A DNA stretch of 8,326 bases. Origin: an uncultured Spartobacteria bacterium. GTDB taxonomy: Bacteria > Verrucomicrobiota > Verrucomicrobiia > Chthoniobacterales > JAATET01. The stretch covers positions 1 through 8,326 of the forward strand of contig CALGTD010000023.1 in the NCBI GenBank assembly GCA_937901895.1. The letters run 5' to 3'. The notes under the pieces were generated by a model. It ran no database searches. It saw only the letters and a list, made by a program, of their open reading frames with translations, and was not told the origin of the DNA. Below, piece after piece: positions 1-5,076 of the stretch. How positions within the stretch are numbered: position 1 is the stretch's first letter; every line of letters begins with the position of its first letter. The position numbers and the translations under genes were made by a program.

Positions 1-78
1 ACTGACGAGAAAAAAGCGGCCAACATACCGAAAGACAACCTCCCGAAAATCCCCGATGGCTGCGAAATCATCGAATAA
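1..78 (+). CDS. C-terminal end of an unknown protein (5' partial)
   Basis: Frame 1 is open from the window edge to a TAA at 76-78 and gives 25 residues, lysine- and proline-rich, ending PDGCEIIE. Nothing in so short a tail identifies a family. The next small ORF starts 23 bases before this stop, which resembles the overlapping gene packing elsewhere in the window. Only the upstream sequence could show whether this is a true gene end. Confidence 0.5.
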   Translation, partial: TDEKKAANIPKDNLPKIPDGCEIIE

Positions 79-199
79 GCGCGACCTCATGGTGGATCAT
101 ATCCGCTGCGAGCTGACTGGCCCATACGCCCAAGCGCCCGATGGTCGCACATATCCAGCCTCCATTGAGGCCGCGCTTAGCGTCATCCCCGCTGCCTAA
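56..199 (+). CDS. Small hypothetical protein (47 aa)
   Basis: An ATG at 56 opens a 47-residue frame starting MAAKSSNKRDLMVDHIRCEL and ending AALSVIPAA. It overlaps the preceding gene end by 23 bases. Its stop lies inside GCCTAAC (194-200), the same heptamer that ends the DHH-like gene at 1059-1065 and close to the ACCTAAC at 2410-2416. No hairpin follows here, so it is not called an attC site. No known domain is visible. It could be a real small gene or a chance frame; codon third positions are mostly G/C, which favours a gene. Confidence 0.45.
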   Translation: MAAKSSNKRDLMVDHIRCELTGPYAQAPDGRTYPASIEAALSVIPAA

Positions 200-233
200 C
201 ACCCTAACCACTCACTGCCATTACAAAAACACA

Positions 234-1064
234 ATGCAAGCAATAGCAATTACTTACGATTCATTTCCATCCACCTCGTATGCCGTCTCTGTCGTCCTTG
301 GGGCACCAGACCCCGAGATGAATGAGATTGAAAGAGTAGCGCGTGAGATTGGTGCACAGATTGTGTACGGTCTCACTCTTGAGGGGCAGCGAGTCAATGC
401 CGGGGAGGCATACGCCGTCCATCGTTGCTCCGAGATCCCCGTTGGTGAGCGTCTCTTCGCGATTGAGTGCGACGGCCCCGCCGTCCGCTCGCGCGAAATC
501 CGAGTGGATCACCATCGTCCGGGTGATCCAGGCTACGGCCTGCCTCCATCCAGATACCTAGAAGGCTCGTCGCTTGGCCAGTTCCTCCATCATATCGGGA
601 TCCAGGCAACGGATGAGCAACGGATCATTGCGGCGGCGGATCATTGCCTGCCAGCAGCTTACCTGGGAGAGTGCCCTGGCGTCGATCCCGATGCCGTTGC
701 GCGCTTTCGGATGGCACAAAAAGCGGCTTTCACTGGTCGCTCAGTTGACGAGCTGCTCGATGACATCGCACGGGCGCGCGAGGCGCTCCGCAACGCCCAA
801 ACCGTCGAGCTAGGCGGCCAACAAGTGCGTGACATGCGGGGCGCAGTCGTCCCTGAGCTGCCCGATGCAGCGTCACGAGATGGAGCGGCGTACATCGCGC
901 TCGTCCGTGAGCGCGACGGGAAGGAGAAAGTGGTCGTCGGCGGCCACCTGACGCCTGGCGCCGTCGATGACTTCATCCGCAGCTGGGCTCCCGCACAGGG
1001 GCTCACTGGCATCTACGGAGATCCGAGCCGGGGCTTCGCTGGTGGATATCTGACCACCGCCTAA
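234..1064 (+). CDS. Degenerate DHH-family phosphoesterase-like protein
   Basis: I chose the ATG at 234 (276 aa) over the upstream ATG at 141. It follows an A-rich leader (TTACAAAAACACA), and residues before it are shadow of the 56-199 ORF. Seen: a VDHH motif at residues 91-94 followed by RPGDPGYG, an aspartate in FAIECDG (D80), an EGSSLGQ stretch at 110-116, AAADHCL at 133-139, and a glycine-rich YGDPSRGFAGG near the C-terminus (261-271). In the DHH family these would correspond to motif II Asp, motif III DHH, the helix after it, motif IV Asp, and the DHHA1-type GGGH loop. The N-terminal HxxxDxD motif is not obvious (GAPDPEMNE instead), so metal binding may be altered or lost. DHH enzymes cleave phosphodiesters such as nano-RNA or cyclic dinucleotides; the substrate here is unknown. 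The gene runs into an attC site, as a cassette gene would. Confidence 0.55.
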   Translation: MQAIAITYDSFPSTSYAVSVVLGAPDPEMNEIERVAREIGAQIVYGLTLEGQRVNAGEAYAVHRCSEIPVGERLFAIECDGPAVRSREIRVDHHRPGDPGYGLPPSRYLEGSSLGQFLHHIGIQATDEQRIIAAADHCLPAAYLGECPGVDPDAVARFRMAQKAAFTGRSVDELLDDIARAREALRNAQTVELGGQQVRDMRGAVVPELPDAASRDGAAYIALVRERDGKEKVVVGGHLTPGAVDDFIRSWAPAQGLTGIYGDPSRGFAGGYLTTA

Positions 1065-1072
1065 CCTACGCC

Positions 1073-1095
1073 GCGCCGGGGCCGAGCCCCGGCGC
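1073..1095 (+). terminator. 10-bp GC hairpin after the DHH-like gene
   Basis: GCGCCGGGGC (1073-1082) pairs perfectly with GCCCCGGCGC (1086-1095) around a CGA loop, eight bases after the stop codon. There is no T-tract, so intrinsic termination is not certain. It could equally be part of an enlarged attC structure, because its right arm shares four bases with the R'' box of the attC site at 1092-1151. Confidence 0.5.
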
Positions 1096-1151
1096 AACAC
1101 CAAGCTCAGAGACGGCGGCTCGGCGCCGTTCTCTGGAGCGAATGGTTAGGT
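1092..1151 (+). other. attC: attC integron recombination site, copy 1
   Basis: Layout: R'' GCGCAAC (1092-1098), 5-nt spacer, 36-nt imperfect palindrome (1104-1139), 5-nt spacer, R' GTTAGGT (1145-1151), which fits the GTTRRRY core. The palindrome folds CAGAGA/CGGCG against CGCCG/T/TCTCTG with extrahelical bases near 1129-1130 and at 1136, as expected for attC. It matches copy 2 at 30 of 36 palindrome positions with identical spacing. An alternative R'' is GCCTAAC at 1059-1065, which pairs better with R' but would place the 10-bp hairpin inside the site. Integron integrases cleave between G and TT of R', i.e. between 1145 and 1146. Confidence 0.75.
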
Positions 1152-1181
1152 GCCCGTGTAAAATCGCCCCCGAAAAATAAT

Positions 1182-1230
1182 CCGCACAAAGTAGCAAAAT
1201 AGTGCTGCAATCGCCCGCACAATGTAGCAA
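1182..1230 (+). promoter_or_regulatory. Paired direct repeats, possible operator
   Basis: CCGCACAAAGTAGCAA (1182-1197) recurs as CCGCACAATGTAGCAA (1215-1230), one mismatch, with starts 33 bp apart or about three helical turns. An imperfect inverted repeat GTAGCA/TGCTGC lies between them (1191-1208). They are in the gap before the three-gene cassette operon, whose last gene encodes a helix-turn-helix protein, so an autoregulatory operator is plausible but inferred. I see no confident -35/-10 pair. Confidence 0.4.
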
Positions 1231-1275
1231 CGCAGCTCCATCGAAGGCAATCACGCCCGAGAAAACCAAAACAAA

Positions 1276-1491
1276 ATGAGCACCAAAATCACCGCCATCC
1301 TCGAAGCGAAGAAATCAGCCGGAGAAGACGCCTACCTCTGGCTCCAAGACGACGCGGGCGACTGCATCCTCTGGGCCTCCGAGGAGGAGAGCACCAACGA
1401 CAACGGCAGCAAGGCCGTCGGCCGCTGGACCCTCGACGCCGCCGAAGTCGCTGAACTCAACGAGACCGGAGAAATCGATGAGCACAACTAA
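1276..1491 (+). CDS. Small acidic hypothetical protein (71 aa)
   Basis: The first gene of the attC cassette. The ATG at 1276 follows the A-rich leader GAGAAAACCAAAACAAA, similar to leaders at 5101-5123 and 6758-6778. The protein has 17 acidic against 5 Lys/Arg residues, with one cysteine in a GDCILWAS segment and a C-terminal GRWTLDAAEVAELNETGEIDE stretch. It reads as a small compact domain: two predicted strands (AYLWLQDD, DCILWAS) and a helix. No family recognised. It overlaps the next gene by 14 bases, so the two are probably translated together. Small acidic partners are common in toxin-antitoxin pairs and inhibitor genes, but nothing more specific supports that role here. Confidence 0.7.
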   Translation: MSTKITAILEAKKSAGEDAYLWLQDDAGDCILWASEEESTNDNGSKAVGRWTLDAAEVAELNETGEIDEHN

Positions 1492-2218
1492 TCTCCGGCA
1501 CGACTCGCTCGCCCACTACCTCGCGGCGGTGGGCGTGATCGGTCTCTGTGAGGTCGGCAGCCGGTGGCAGCGTGGCGCGTGCGAGTTCGGCGCGCCGCCC
1601 GAAGAGGTCGCCGCCTCAATCGAGGCGGCCCTCGCCGGGCGCAAGCTGCTCCCGACATACGAGACCGATCACCCGCTATGGTGCAATCGCGGTCGGCGCT
1701 CGCTCTCGCGTGGCGTGGCCGATGCCCGCGCATGGCTGCTCGACATGGATGAGCGCCAGCGTGCCGCCGAACTAGCGGCGCTGCTCGGCATCACGTCGGC
1801 GCCGATGCAACTCAGTCTGCCCAAGGGGCCGCGCCCCAACCCGAACTGGAATCTCGGCACGCTCATGCCTGCCGTGATCGGCGATCCGCCCGCCGCGCTC
1901 GTGAGCGCCTGGCTGCCGGTGCTCGCATGGGAGGCGCAACGACTCCTGCTCACGACCGAACTGCGCACTGACGACGCGGCAGAAGGCGCGGGCGGACAGA
2001 TGGAGGGTGACGTCTATTCGTGGCTCGCGCTCGAATGGGGCGAGCCCCTGACCATGGCGGAAGTCTTCGTGCTGCTCAACGGCGGCCCGCGCCGCTGGCA
2101 CTTCTGCGGCCGGCAAACGCCATTCCAGCGGACAGTCTATCACCTGCGCGACACGGCGGGCGGTGGCAAGACGCTGGAGTTCTGCCGCGGGCAGTCATGG
2201 ACGGGGGTGCTGGGATGA
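1478..2218 (+). CDS. Csx17/Csb3-like N-terminus, otherwise unknown (246 aa)
   Basis: This is the largest gene of the cassette, starting inside the end of the previous gene and ending in an ATGA overlap with the next. The N-terminal LRHDSLAHYLAAVGVIGLCE (residues 6-25), followed soon by a tryptophan and WQRGACEFG, resembles the opening of Csx17 and Csb3 proteins of type I-G (formerly I-U) CRISPR systems, where a 'PL..YL.ALGVLRL' helix starts the large or accessory subunit. Later segments NWNLGTLMPAVIGDP and ALVSAWLPVLAWEAQRLLLTTEL look like helical packing segments. Csx17 is usually far longer; the size is nearer Csb3. There is no repeat array, no cas gene and no catalytic motif here, so if the likeness is real this is a stand-alone relative. 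The assignment rests on pattern memory of one segment and could be wrong. Confidence 0.7.
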   Translation: MSTTNLRHDSLAHYLAAVGVIGLCEVGSRWQRGACEFGAPPEEVAASIEAALAGRKLLPTYETDHPLWCNRGRRSLSRGVADARAWLLDMDERQRAAELAALLGITSAPMQLSLPKGPRPNPNWNLGTLMPAVIGDPPAALVSAWLPVLAWEAQRLLLTTELRTDDAAEGAGGQMEGDVYSWLALEWGEPLTMAEVFVLLNGGPRRWHFCGRQTPFQRTVYHLRDTAGGGKTLEFCRGQSWTGVLG

Positions 2219-2415
2219 GCTTCGCAAAGCAGCTCCAGCGGCACCAGAAGCGCCTAGGCTATACCGATGCGCAGATGTGCGCCGCGCTCGACGTGGGCGA
2301 CTCAACATATCGCTCGTGGCGCAACGCCGACCCGAAGCGCACGCCGCTCAAGGTCACGCAAGAGGGCGTTCTTGCGCGCCTCGAAAAACTGCAACCGCCC
2401 GCCAATAGCACCTAA
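2215..2415 (+). CDS. Small helix-turn-helix DNA-binding protein (66 aa)
   Basis: It begins in an ATGA overlap with the preceding gene and ends with its TAA inside the R'' box ACCTAAC of attC copy 2. Residues 14-37, with the core YTDAQMCAALDVGDSTYRSW, follow the helix-turn-helix pattern of phage Cro/XRE-like repressors: an acidic/Gln recognition start, AAxL, a Gly-containing turn and a Tyr-x-x-Trp second helix. A basic PKR stretch follows, then a short C-terminal helix (EGVLARLEKLQ). It is likely a regulator of its own cassette, and the direct repeats at 1182-1230 are candidate targets; that link is inferred. It could also pair with the 71-aa acidic protein. Confidence 0.75.
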   Translation: MSFAKQLQRHQKRLGYTDAQMCAALDVGDSTYRSWRNADPKRTPLKVTQEGVLARLEKLQPPANST

Positions 2416-2469
2416 CATCGAGGTCAGGGACGGCGGCTTGCCGCCGTTCTCTGCACCGTCTTGTTGGCC
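2410..2469 (+). other. attC: attC integron recombination site, copy 2
   Basis: R'' ACCTAAC (2410-2416), spacer ATCGA, 36-nt palindrome (2422-2457) with GACGGCGGC TT GCCGCCGT at its centre, spacer GTCTT, R' GTTGGCC (2463-2469). R' departs from GTTRRRY at the sixth position, but GTTGG is kept and pairs with CTAAC including one T-G wobble. Extrahelical bases are at 2447 or 2448 and at 2454. Relative to copy 1, palindrome positions 2 and 35 changed together from C-G to G-C. The stop codon of the HTH gene lies in R''. Confidence 0.75.
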
Positions 2470-2541
2470 GTTTTCCACCGCCCGAAAAAAAAGATTATCT
2501 CGAAGCTGAGGAATTAACCGAGGCCGAAACCGAAAATCAAA

Positions 2542-3057
2542 ATGAACAAAAAAATCGAAGCCGTCATAAATCGCCATGGCCTGACCGCCAAGGATGCGAA
2601 AAGCTATTACCACCCTGGGGCTGGGCAAAATATAAACGAAATCTCGACGTTAGAGGGGGTGACCCTCAGTTGCGGCGAGGCCGTCGGAGAGGTCTGGATC
2701 AGCAAAATACTTGACAAGAATGTGGCAGAAGAGGCCACAGAAAAAAACGTAAACAGCGCGGTGTATCGAGCCGCTAACCCCGACAAGGGATGGGAGGTCG
2801 TTGTCAGAAATACGGCCGGAGGACCACCGTTCGAATGGGAGACTCGTGAAGAGTGCGATTCCGAAGCCCAGGCGATTGCTATCGCGGATCGCAAAAACAA
2901 AGAGGTGGAGGCGCAGCTCGGCGTCGGAGGCTACGGAAACATCTATGGAGTCCGGAGCCCCGCCGGAGAAATCAACCGTCATCTCAGCTGGATGGATCAA
3001 ATGGATCGCGGAACAAGTGAGGAAGGCGCGATGATGTATTCGGCCAACAAACACTAA
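2542..3057 (+). CDS. Hypothetical protein, more A-rich than neighbours (171 aa)
   Basis: The start ATG follows an A-rich leader (CCGAAAATCAAA) with no Shine-Dalgarno. It is the first gene after attC copy 2. The sequence looks soluble and globular: a basic N-terminus (MNKKIEAVINRHGL), a central CGEAVGEVWISKIL segment, VYRAANPDKGWEVVVRN followed by a Gly-Pro turn, and a helix rich in Ala/Glu (EAQAIAIADRKNKEVEAQL). The VYR..P.KGWEVVVR..G...WETREE part resembles small domains in which a strand pair is followed by a helix, but I cannot name a family. The first third has many A-ending codons (AAA, ATA, GAA) unlike the GC-ending codons of its neighbours, which suggests a separate origin. The stop is one base before the ATG of the next gene. 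Confidence 0.75.
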   Translation: MNKKIEAVINRHGLTAKDAKSYYHPGAGQNINEISTLEGVTLSCGEAVGEVWISKILDKNVAEEATEKNVNSAVYRAANPDKGWEVVVRNTAGGPPFEWETREECDSEAQAIAIADRKNKEVEAQLGVGGYGNIYGVRSPAGEINRHLSWMDQMDRGTSEEGAMMYSANKH

Positions 3058-3058
3058 C

Positions 3059-3694
3059 ATGGACATCCTGATCACCAACCCCCGCGCGCACCGCGAAGCC
3101 TGGGTGCGCCGCAATCCGCAGTGCCTCATTGAGCACGGCGGCATCGTCAGCCACGAGGACCTGGAGCGCTGGGCGTGCGACATCTGCATGGCACCGCTCG
3201 ATCCAGATCAGCCCATTCGCTGCCTCGGCGGCCCGGAGGGGCGCTCGCTCTGCGAGCGCTGCGCTCCAGCCGGCGACTATGCGCTCTGCCAGTGCGAGGG
3301 GTGCCGCCAGTCTCCAGCCACTTCACCCCCATCCAAACCAACCATGCTCAGCTACAGCAAACACTACGCGCTGGCCGACACCAGCAAGGGCTGGTTTCGC
3401 CGCCACCTCACCGCACTCGCGGTGCTTGAAAACGTCGGATACCGCGTCGAACTCTCGACGCTTGTCGATGATGACTCCGAGCGGGAGGCATGGACCGTCG
3501 GCCGCATGAATCGCCACCTGGAGCAGCGCGGCGCGCGATCCGCCGACGAAGCCGCCGAAATGTTTCTGGAGTCGATGCTAGGGGAATCCCGCATCACGGG
3601 ATTTGAGGGCGACATAATTGTTATGCCCGACGACGACCTCGACGACTGGATCGAGGAGCAGGACAACGCAGCTGACTTTCGCGAGGTAGGTTAA
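3059..3694 (+). CDS. Zinc-ribbon protein fused to an unknown C-terminal domain (211 aa)
   Basis: The N-terminal part carries paired cysteines that look like a zinc-binding ribbon: CDIC (40-43), C55, CERC (65-68) and CQCEGC (77-82). A proline/serine linker (residues 85-95) leads to a second part from M96, with a helix-rich GWFRRHLTALAVLENVGYRVEL, a short EAWTVGRMNRHLEQRG segment, and an acidic tail DDDLDDWIEEQDNAADF. The linker is encoded by CCCCATCCAAACCAACC immediately before the M96 codon at 3344, which is the same A/C-rich style as true starts elsewhere in this window. The frame may therefore hold two genes merged into one, or use a second internal start giving a 116-aa product. Function is unknown; binding of nucleic acid or protein through the cysteines is a guess. 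It ends in a TAATG overlap with a following ATG. Confidence 0.75.
   Translation: MDILITNPRAHREAWVRRNPQCLIEHGGIVSHEDLERWACDICMAPLDPDQPIRCLGGPEGRSLCERCAPAGDYALCQCEGCRQSPATSPPSKPTMLSYSKHYALADTSKGWFRRHLTALAVLENVGYRVELSTLVDDDSEREAWTVGRMNRHLEQRGARSADEAAEMFLESMLGESRITGFEGDIIVMPDDDLDDWIEEQDNAADFREVG
3344..3694 (+). other. Possible internal start giving a separate 116-aa product
   Basis: An in-frame ATG at 3344 sits behind an A/C-rich leader (CATCCAAACCAACC) placed in a low-complexity linker. The product would be the non-cysteine domain of the 211-aa protein. Listed as an alternative start, not as an extra gene. Confidence 0.3.
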
Positions 3695-3792
3695 TGACCT
3701 GGGCGGACGCGAAAGCAGCCGGCGATTTCTCCGCCGGCCGCTTCGGATGGTTGCTCGATAAGATCACTCCTCTCGCAACGCCCGTTCCGTTC
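3694..3792 (+). pseudogene. Remnant resembling the C-terminal end of an ASCH domain
   Basis: From the ATG in the TAATG at 3692-3696 the frame reads MTWADAKAAGDFSAGRFGWL followed by LDKITPLATPVPF. This matches my memory of the closing signature of ASCH-domain proteins (a GD(Y/F)xxGR(Y/F)xWxL stretch then I/V-RPL-x-xP-(V/I)P and a basic-glycine turn). The expected RG..GLW ending is absent: after VPF the frame runs on as Ser/Arg/Pro-rich shadow of the next gene. The ASCH N-terminal portion is also missing upstream. ASCH domains bind RNA or modified nucleosides. It is best read as a gene fragment with a recombination breakpoint near 3786-3800, though a short translated peptide cannot be excluded. 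Confidence 0.5.
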
Positions 3793-3833
3793 GCGACGTA
3801 TTTGATTGCCTGTCCCGTGGCGTATCTCTTGCC

Positions 3834-4280
3834 ATGGCTATCAGCTTCACGACCACCGTCATCGCGCCGAACATTGCTGAGCTTCCGGAGGAGGTTCGCG
3901 CAACCCTCCTCGAGCACTTCGAGCGCTTTTGCATCTCCGACATCCCCACTGAGGAATGCCCGCCCACTGATTTCAGCGAGGGGCGCTTTCTCTCGGACTC
4001 GATGTCTTACGACGACAAGGACGTCCTTCTCGAATTCGCGCGCGAGCATGACATCGCGCTGGCGGTTCATCAGGAGGCGACCAGTGGTGACCACGAGTCC
4101 GACCACCCCGCCGAGCTTTATTGGTATGACCCGGCGGCCAAGGAGGTTCGCAGTGCTCCCGCAGGCCGCAACTCGATGGTGCCGGTTGTTCCGGTTGATG
4201 CACTTCTCCGCAATCCGGACCTGCTCGCGAAATGCGTCCCGCCCGCCTGCCTTGGAATCCTCACCGCTCCCCTCAAATGA
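3834..4280 (+). CDS. Acidic hypothetical protein upstream of the ART-like gene (148 aa)
   Basis: The frame starts MAISFTTTVIAPNIAELPEE and keeps GC-ending codons throughout, whereas the overlapping frame from 3694 becomes Ser/Arg/Pro-rich here. This frame is therefore the coding one. The upstream in-frame stop near 3758 rules out a much longer start. The protein is acidic, with an AEL.EEVRATLLEHFERF helix, DKDVLLEFAREHDIALAVHQ and a C-terminal VVPVDALLRNPDLLAK helix. No family recognised. It overlaps the ADP-ribosyltransferase-like gene by ATGA. A partner or immunity role for that protein is possible from the position alone; no antitoxin motif is visible. Confidence 0.7.
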   Translation: MAISFTTTVIAPNIAELPEEVRATLLEHFERFCISDIPTEECPPTDFSEGRFLSDSMSYDDKDVLLEFAREHDIALAVHQEATSGDHESDHPAELYWYDPAAKEVRSAPAGRNSMVPVVPVDALLRNPDLLAKCVPPACLGILTAPLK

Positions 4281-4870
4281 GTGCGATGATCGGCACACCG
4301 AACTTCGGCGGGATTCCCCTGCTCTATCACGGCACAACCTACCGCGCTGCTCACTCGATTCTAAAAGATGGCTTCCGTCTTTCGGATGGCGGTGGAAGCT
4401 ACACCGGGAAAGCCGTCAACCTCTCCCAGGTGTTCTCGGTGGCTTGGGAATACGGCCCCGACAATGGGGGCGTTGTCCTTGAGGTTTCGATCAGCAATGA
4501 GGCTTCGTGGTTGGATGTCAGCACGATCGACTCCCCTGACTACGACACCTTCTTCGGTGAAACGGGGGTCGATGCCCTCCGCACCTTCTGGGGCAACGTG
4601 TGGCTTCTTAACTCTCCTCAGAGGGTGCTTTCCGTTCGCCCGCTCGCCTACACCGACGCGCTGCGAATGCTCTTTGCCGAATTCGAGAAGAACGGCCCCG
4701 ATGTCGGCTACAATGGCGACGCCGGCGACCTAGCCGTCCTCTATTGGGACGGCGTCACAGCGGCGACGACGGCTCGCAGGTATTTCCCCGGCGAACTCGC
4801 GAAATTCCGGCGGCTGTTCGATGAAGCCGGCATCGATTGGCGCCTCGATCCACGCTCCCCTACATCATGA
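4277..4870 (+). CDS. ADP-ribosyltransferase (PARP-fold)-like protein (197 aa)
   Basis: The ATG at 4277 overlaps the previous stop (ATGA). Near the N-terminus LLYHGTTYRAAHSILKDGFR (residues 15-34) matches the first motif of PARP/diphtheria-toxin-type ADP-ribosyltransferases, where the H of the HGT strand contacts NAD. About 30 residues on, GKAVNLSQVFSVAWEYG (44-60) fits the second motif, a 'G.gvYLs....A..YG' strand-helix, with asparagine where the usual tyrosine stands. VVLEVSIS follows as the next strand. The third catalytic position (usually Glu/Asp/Gln) may lie in the DLAVLYWDG stretch. Such enzymes attach ADP-ribose from NAD to protein, RNA or DNA and are common as toxins, defence effectors and phage modifiers. 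Its close packing with two small unknown genes suits a toxin or effector module. Family assignment is from motif pattern only. Confidence 0.7.
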   Translation: MSAMIGTPNFGGIPLLYHGTTYRAAHSILKDGFRLSDGGGSYTGKAVNLSQVFSVAWEYGPDNGGVVLEVSISNEASWLDVSTIDSPDYDTFFGETGVDALRTFWGNVWLLNSPQRVLSVRPLAYTDALRMLFAEFEKNGPDVGYNGDAGDLAVLYWDGVTAATTARRYFPGELAKFRRLFDEAGIDWRLDPRSPTS

Positions 4871-5064
4871 ACAGCCCCGCAAAACCTCGTCGCCGCTTCA
4901 GCGCCGAAGAACGCTACCTCATGAGTTGCTATGGCCTCGTGAGCGACATGCCCAAGTGCCACCCGGCCACAAACAATGCCGGTCAGATTCTCCACGTGAC
5001 CGCCTCTGAGCTCGCAAAATTGCAGGAGCAGGAGCCGGATGCCGGATGGCGTTCCGTCAAATGA
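4867..5064 (+). CDS. Small hypothetical protein (65 aa)
   Basis: It starts in an ATGA overlap with the ART-like gene, so it is almost certainly cotranslated with it. The N-terminus is basic (AKPRRRFSAEERYLMSCYGL), the middle has two cysteines about ten residues apart, and the end is a short helix HVTASELAKLQEQEPDAG. It lacks a membrane segment. As the third member of a tight trio, it might be an antitoxin or accessory factor for the ART-like protein; that is position-based inference only. Confidence 0.65.
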   Translation: MNSPAKPRRRFSAEERYLMSCYGLVSDMPKCHPATNNAGQILHVTASELAKLQEQEPDAGWRSVK

Positions 5065-5076
5065 ACGTATCTCCTC

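Larger units (their letters stand above)
1146..2463 (+). mobile_element. Integron gene cassette with three overlapping genes
   Basis: The segment between the two R' cleavage points is 1318 bp. It holds a 123-nt leader region, three genes in one direction with 14-nt and 4-nt overlaps, and one attC at its 3' end. This is the order expected of an integron cassette, although three genes is more than usual. No integrase gene or attI site lies in the window, so whether the cassette sits in a functional integron cannot be seen. Confidence 0.65.

Noticed and set aside
2712..2740. Promoter from TTGACA inside the 171-aa gene
   Set aside because: A TTGACA hexamer occurs within coding sequence, but there is no matching -10 at the right distance and no gene start just downstream.
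3621..4337. Long minus-strand ORF (238 codons)
   Set aside because: It is Arg/Ser-rich, runs antisense to genes joined by ATGA and TAATG overlaps, and reflects the high GC content.
3694..4482. A 262-aa protein from the ATG at 3694
   Set aside because: After about 35 residues the frame turns Ser/Arg/Pro-rich and mirrors the overlapping frames at 3834-4280 and 4277-4870, which look like real proteins. Only the first part is kept, as a fragment.
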